NCBI GenBank assembly: GCA_020744425.1
Contig: JAGMUV010000003.1
Location: 3,534,001-3,598,000, forward strand
Length of the DNA: 64,000 nucleotides
Source: Dactylonectria macrodidyma
Lineage: Eukaryota; Ascomycota; Sordariomycetes; Hypocreales; Nectriaceae
Direction: 5' to 3'
In this document: one piece after another, positions 58,703 through 64,000 of the stretch
Layout: each line of letters starts with the position of its first letter
Position numbering within the stretch: position 1 is the first letter of the stretch
Notes under the pieces: generated by a model
Databases searched by the model: none
What the model saw: only the letters and a program-made list of their open reading frames with translations
Told to the model about the DNA's origin: nothing
Translations under genes and position numbers: made by a program

Positions 58703-59263
58703 TTCATTTCGTTCGCGACTCAATGGACCACTTTGTGCTAGACGGGTAGATGCTATTCAGATGTAACTACGACTAAATGAATTCCAAGTTGTGCGTGGCG
58801 TTCCGGGGGGAAAGACTTATTAAATCATAATTTTGTTCATACTGATATTTAGAATTTGTACCAAATTATCGCTCCACATTCTGAGTCACATAAGCACATA
58901 ACTATATACATGTACATAATTCATCCACATTCCCATTTCCCAGCCCTATCAGAAATCAACAAACCGTGTGGTCAATGTCCAATTCAAGCTTAGAGACAAT
59001 TTCAGCCCCAACGCTTCGGCTGTTCGAACTCCTCGCGCCAACACCCAATGCGAACAGCTCTGAATCCCAAAGAACCAGTCCATCATGATGGAATCTGCCA
59101 AACTTAATCGTAACCGCTTCAAGAAACCAAAACTCCCACGCAACTTAAACCCCAAACTGTTCTCGAAGAGAGGAATCCCCAATAACAATATCATTCTGCT
59201 GTTGTAACAGTGTGTTGCTCACACACCATCCCTCTCCAGAACGTATAGATGCCAACGTCCTAC
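58703..59263. other. Intergenic, convergent 3' ends
   Basis: 3' UTRs of the Frag1/DRAM-like gene and of the eisosome gene. Nothing coding is recognised. Confidence 0.55.
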
Positions 59264-61557
59264 TCATTGGTCCATCATCTCTCGAAATCTAGAGTCCCTG
59301 GAAGGGCTGTGACTGTCGCGCACAATATGGCGCCCAATTGGCCGGGGAGGGGTCATGACGAGGTCTTGAGTGCTTTCCTCGGAACTGACGGGGCTAACCC
59401 CTCGAGAGTCTTGAACCAGGTCCGTATGGTGCGTGTCGGGTTCAGTAGTCCTGCCCGCAAGAGCAACATCTCGCATACTTGTAGGCCGGTTATCCAAGCT
59501 TGCAGTGCTGCGATTTGGATCCGAATCCCTGAGAGCGGCGCCCCCAAGGAAGCCCTTTTTCTTGTCGTCAGGCTTATCACTCTCGCTGACCGACTTGCCT
59601 CGCGAGAAACGTTGCTTGATCCAGCCTTTGACCTTGGATGACGGTGACATTGGTGAATCATCGGATTTGCGTCTCTCATTGTCCGCATTCGTTGTGTCGG
59701 TGTCTATGGCCGTCGCTCGGGGGCTTGCTCTTGATGGGGCATCTTCGTTGTCATGTTCTCCAATACTTTCGTTGTCGTTGACATCACCACCTCCCACACC
59801 AGAGGAACCTGACTTTGACAATCGCTTCTCTTCGGCGGCGCGGCGCTTCTCTTCTACTCTTGCAAGCTTTGCTTCGGCCTTTTTGGCCCTTTCTTCTTGT
59901 TTGTCTTGTTCTAGATGCACCTGTCAGCCATAGTGCTCGAGGTTTCAGAATTGTCTGTTTCTTACCCTTGACTTTGCGATTGATTTCCTTCAGCTCACGA
60001 CCACGAGCCTTTTCCTTCTCGATTTCAGCCTTCTTGGCTTCTTCGTCCAGCTTCAAAGCAGCAAGGCGCTCACGCTCCACAGCCGCCTTTTCGTTAATGT
60101 CGTCTAGTACCGGCTGAACCCTCTTTGATGCAATGGCATCGACCTCCTCCGGACTCATGAATTTACCGCCACCAATGTCAACCTTGCCTTTGTTCTCGCT
60201 CCGTGACTCGTGATTGGCATATGCAATGCGATGGGCTTTGAGATCCCACTCAGTCAGCATTGTTGGATTCACTTTCCCGGTCTCTTCGAATACTCTCTTG
60301 TCTATGACCTGGAGCTGGGCCCGAACGTTGCGTTGGGCTGCGGCCAGTAGAGCTTCGCGATCCTTCTTGCGCTTGCTTTCGTCGACTTCTGACAGTTTGT
60401 TGGAAAATAAGGACATCTGCTGTCGAATCCTCTCGGTCTGCTGACGGTCATCTAGATCTCCATCACTGGAAGCTCTGCGTCGTAGCTTCGAGGACAACGA
60501 GAAGCGGCGTCGCACTGATGGTGAACTGCCGTAATAATCATTGAATTCACGGCTCTTCTGATGCTCGTCTTCAATCTTGGCTAACCGCTCCTGAGCTTGC
60601 CTGTACGCGGCTTCCTGTAGGTTGACGTATGGCTTCGATTGGGTGGTGCTCGAATCTTGACCGTAGCTCTCCTTTGTCTGGTCCATCATCATCTGCTGCT
60701 GGTTGAACATTTTTCGTGCCATTGCAACGGCGGTTGCGTGCAGTTTCTCGTTGTTCTCGCGCTCATCCACCTCCGGCTTTACAGGCGGCTGCGACGTAAA
60801 CATGTTGCGAGTCATGGTGGTGACAGGCACAGCGCCAGTTGTTTCAACCGATGGCTTGGATCTGAGGGATGCCTGGTGCGCTATAGTAGCGCCACTCAAT
60901 GCGCTGGAGGCGGCCAAGGACTCCAAGGGATAAGAGGGACGAGACATGGGCGTTGAAATAGCTCGGGGTCTTGTGCTAGACATGGCTTTTTCGGCGGCGG
61001 CGAGCGACCTCTGACCTAACAGCGAATTAGAGGAAGTCGAGGGGTGTACCTGTCGCGTTGAGTTGGTGCGACTCGTATTAAAAGCTTGGGTGGCGGCAGA
61101 GCTCCCCCATCCATCTTGGGGACTTCGTGAGGCTGGTGTCTTGACGGCAGTGTTGGCTGAACCCAGGGCCAAAAGCGCTGCCTTGGTACCGGCCGAGTTC
61201 GATGTCGGCTCCCATGGGGGTGCCATCTTGTAATCTTTAGCTAGAACGGCGGCCGCGGATGCCGATGAGGCTTTGTCGGGCTTCCAGCACTCTATTGTTT
61301 TCTGGTTTGCCCAGCCGAGAGAGGCAGCAGCACTGGCAGCAGCACCATCTGGACGGAGTCCTGCGGAAGGATAACTAGGAAGATCGCGGGGGTCCGCGTA
61401 TTTAAGACGACCTGAGTTGATGGGTCCTATTCGCGTGTGAGTGGTTGGAGTACCAGGGTAAAGAGACCGGGGTATGTGATGGGTATTATTGACTTGGTGG
61501 AAGTACACAAGCCAACGTATACATACCTGCACCAGCGGCTGGCGTTGTTTGGATCAT
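59264..61557 (-). CDS. EIS1: Eisosome protein 1-like (Eis1)
   Basis: Predicted 712-residue cytosolic protein of the eisosome, the plasma-membrane furrow organised by BAR-domain proteins. Exons on the minus strand: 61527-61557, 59966-61426, 59264-59910. The N-terminal conserved part has Ala-rich helices ('DGAAASAAASLGWANQKTIE', 'KDYKMAPPWEP'). Next come a Ser/Thr-rich segment and a conserved block 'NEKLHATAVAMARKMFNQQQ' with 'YVNLQEAAYRQAQERLAKIE'. The second half is a highly charged coiled coil ('EIEKEKARGRELKEINRKVK'). The disordered C-terminus carries many Ser/Pro phospho-type sites ('SPMSPSSKVKGW'). The acceptor at 59910/59911 was chosen over a nearby CAG because only it keeps the coiled-coil frame. 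Eis1 is a phosphoprotein in yeast. Confidence 0.87.
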
Positions 61558-63436
61558 GGTTGGCTGGGGGGGGGAGGTGTGCGGGGAGACGGGACGTATC
61601 CGCTGCTTTTTCTGTCGTATACGAGCTGCAAGTCGGCGATCGGAGACAATTATCTGGAAAACTGTCGGGCAATGGCCAGGCGGGCGTAGATGCGACGAAC
61701 GGGAACGGCAGGGAGTCTCGAGGCGACGGCGGCAGGGTTTCGGGGAGTGCTTCTTTTGTATAGGTTGGTAGGGATGCACCGAGTGTGTAGGCAGCTTGTG
61801 GCGTGGCGTCTTATCAATACACTGTGAATGCCTCGTACGCCAATCCGATCTCAGGGCCCTTCGTGTTTGACGGGGCTGCAAGGCGAGGATCTAGCTGCAG
61901 GGTGTCGTTTGCAGGGAGCGACCAGGCCAGGGTGGCGAAGCGCAGGTAGGTTGATATCGATGACGATGTTCAGTAGTGCTGTCTGTCAGTAGGGCTGTCT
62001 GTTTATATATATCAAACGGGTAGAAGTTCGAGCATCGATTGGTCGGGAGGTAGGCTGAGCAATATGTGTGAGCGAGTGAGCATAATCCTGCAAAGGTCAG
62101 GCATAGAAAGTCAGAGATAAGGACGAGAGTAGCGGTTTTGTCAATGATGCTGGGACGACCGTGAGCGACCTTTCGACCTTAAAGCTGATGATGTTATGCC
62201 ATCTTCTTTCCTAAAGACGGACGTCCCTTCCCACTAACGTTACGTCAGGACCACGCCGGCTCCTTCCCCTGTAGCTGCTAGCAACCTGCCAGGCGCAGCA
62301 CCAAAAGAGAGAGAGAGCCACCCTGATCGCAGCTACCCCAGAATGGTGCTCGGTCCTGACGTCATGAGACCCGAGTTGATGATCCGGGAGACTGTGGTGC
62401 CGCTAGCGACCAGGGGTGGGGAGACCCATGGCACAGTGTGAACTCCCAGTGCGTATTACTCGACGACCTCCAACCCTACCAGCTTTGCTCCCAGTCCAGC
62501 TGAATTGGCCCTCCGTAGCGCGACGGCCGATGGCGCTACAGTGGTGGGGGCAATACGGACTGCAGCAACCAAAGAGTGACATTCTCAAGGACATGATCAA
62601 AGACATTAAGCCACTATCGAGACTCACCTGGCTCTGGCCATGCATGCGCCATAATTAAGGACAGGGGCCCAAAGGCATTCCAAATATAGTGCCGTCTCAG
62701 TGCCTACCCAGGCATTTATTTTTGACACGCATCCCACCTAAGTTACTCCTCTTCTTTCAATTGATGCATCGGTGTCTCACGACCCCTAGTACTAACTCAT
62801 CCTCGATCAACACTTCCCCACCACTAACATCAATCCGCACTGTACATTCGCCAGCTCAACACCAGCACCGAACGTCGTCGTCATCATGGGCGTGAACCCA
62901 CTGGTTAGCTGATAGTCGGCGCCATATGGAAATCCTCAAGCCACCAAAGGCAGCGCCAAAGTCTGTTGGCGCCTCGGTCGAGACTCAATCCGGTCCATCT
63001 TGGAATGTGCCTTTGAGGTCTATCCTGGCATTGGGATCGTCGTCCAGCTGTTTTTCCTTGGTCTCTCGCGGGGGATAAATCCTAGTAGACGTGTTGGTGC
63101 TGAAACCCCGATTATTCACTTTCATCGACGGGCCGTCTGTTTCAATCTACGTACCACAATTCGTCTCCAGTCCCGTGACTTCAACTTGGAGCTACAGCAT
63201 GCCCAAATAATACAGCCTCACACTAATATCTTTTCCACGAGGCCACTTCAAGCTATCGCCGTTGTGAAGCATTGCCTAAAAGGTTGCTATAGGGTAATAT
63301 AGACCCGGGGCAGAGCGTAAAACTCCGAAACTCCGGATAATCTGTATATTTTCTCGCTGCATCTCTGAGAACCTCGAGACCAGCGTCATCCTGTACATTA
63401 CACCACACGGCCCTGCAGCAATACTTATCCAGCGCT
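61558..63436. other. 1.9-kb divergent promoter region
   Basis: Upstream of EIS1 (minus strand) and of the phosphatase gene (plus strand). A 'tatatatat' stretch lies near 62003-62012. Frames such as 62416-62658 are not protein-like. Confidence 0.5.
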
Positions 63437-64000
63437 ATGGGGTCCTCCATCGACCTTGAGAAGGTGCCCAACTTTCGAGATGTAGGCAAGACAATAAATG
63501 AATTCCTTGGCGAAAGGTGTGTTAAGCCACCCCTCGGATCTGGGTGGCCCTTTGGCAACTGACATTGTACAGGCGAATTCGAGAGGGTGTGTTTTTTCGC
63601 TCTGCGCGACCAGGTATGCCATGTTATTACCATCGACACATAGTCGCATTAAACTTATGAGACATCCTTTAGACGATGCAACCTTCGCAGATAGGGACCA
63701 TATTAAGGACGAGCTTGGCATCAAAACCATTATCGACTTGAGGACAAAGTAAGCAGAACCATCGCGCTTCCCATCTATGGAGTTCGTCCTTGTGCTAAGA
63801 GCGGACAGGACCGAACACATCAATAGAGCCAAGAAGCGCGAGCAACAGGCCAACGACCCATCACTCGTCAAGTTGAACGCTGCCCTGACGGAGTCTGTGT
63901 ACATATCAGGAATAGACTACCATGAGATCAAGATCACAGGCCGCCCTCTTGAGTGGTTTTGGCTGAGCCTGCTTGGGTGGTGGGATTTTATGTAAGTCGG
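63437..64000 (+). CDS. Tyrosine phosphatase-family protein (Y_phosphatase3-like), 3' partial
   Basis: First part of a tyrosine/serine phosphatase-family gene. Exons 63437-63516, 63573-63613, 63673-63748 and 63809-63991, with a GTAAGT donor at 63992 showing that it continues beyond the window. The N-terminus reads 'DLEKVPNFRDVGKTINEF', then 'REGVFFRSARPDDATFADRD' and 'ELGIKTIIDLRTK'. 'NFRDVGG', 'LFRSARP' and 'GIKTIIDLR' are the usual N-terminal signature of this family. The catalytic Cx5R loop must lie downstream of the window, so activity cannot be judged. The next segment has 'DYHEIKITGRPLEWFWLSLL', which suggests a lid or membrane-facing insert. The small exons make the gene nearly invisible as one reading frame. 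Confidence 0.82.

Overview
The window is nuclear DNA of a filamentous ascomycete, most likely a sordariomycete and probably Hypocreales. I infer this from short introns (about 45-110 nt, sometimes longer) with GTRNGT donors and YAG acceptors, from pyrimidine-rich leaders before ATG, and from fungal-specific proteins (Med5, Irc22, Mid1, Rcy1, Eis1, an RFX1-type factor). No transposon, rRNA, tRNA, CRISPR array or telomeric repeat was found by eye. All gene models were built by joining reading frames at splice sites so that phase is kept. Every complete model sums to a multiple of three.

Layout: (1) 1-20162 is gene-dense. It holds the end of mediator subunit MED5, a LigB-type dioxygenase, an ALDH3-like protein that lacks its catalytic residues, a small unknown protein, a CocE-type hydrolase, a fumarylacetoacetase homologue, IRC22, a SHPRH/Irc20-type SNF2-RING helicase and mitoribosomal mS41. 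(2) 20163-29141 is about 9 kb with no gene I can support, followed by a bZIP-like factor that has a basic region but no obvious zipper. (3) 32258-44502 holds a SMAP-domain protein, a RAMP4/Ysy6 gene whose first coding exon is only the ATG, a small mitochondrial-type membrane protein, the calcium-channel subunit MID1, the ER-shaping protein YOP1 and an RFX1-type factor. (4) 46467-54218 holds aspartokinase, the F-box recycling protein RCY1 and the TFIIH kinase KIN28/CDK7. (5) 55299-64000 holds a secreted histidine-rich, cysteine-containing protein, a Frag1/DRAM/Sfk1-type membrane protein, eisosome protein EIS1 and the start of a tyrosine phosphatase-family gene cut by the window end.

Most genes are housekeeping and are not functionally clustered. 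Loose themes are transcription (Med5, Kin28, RFX, bZIP), ER and membrane organisation (Irc22, Ysy6, Yop1, Rcy1, Mid1, Eis1) and amino-acid metabolism (aspartokinase, fumarylacetoacetase). The least explained items are the histidine-rich secreted protein, the catalytically empty ALDH-like protein with a C-terminal membrane segment, the zipperless bZIP with its 9-kb upstream void, and a strong G-quadruplex motif in a divergent promoter.
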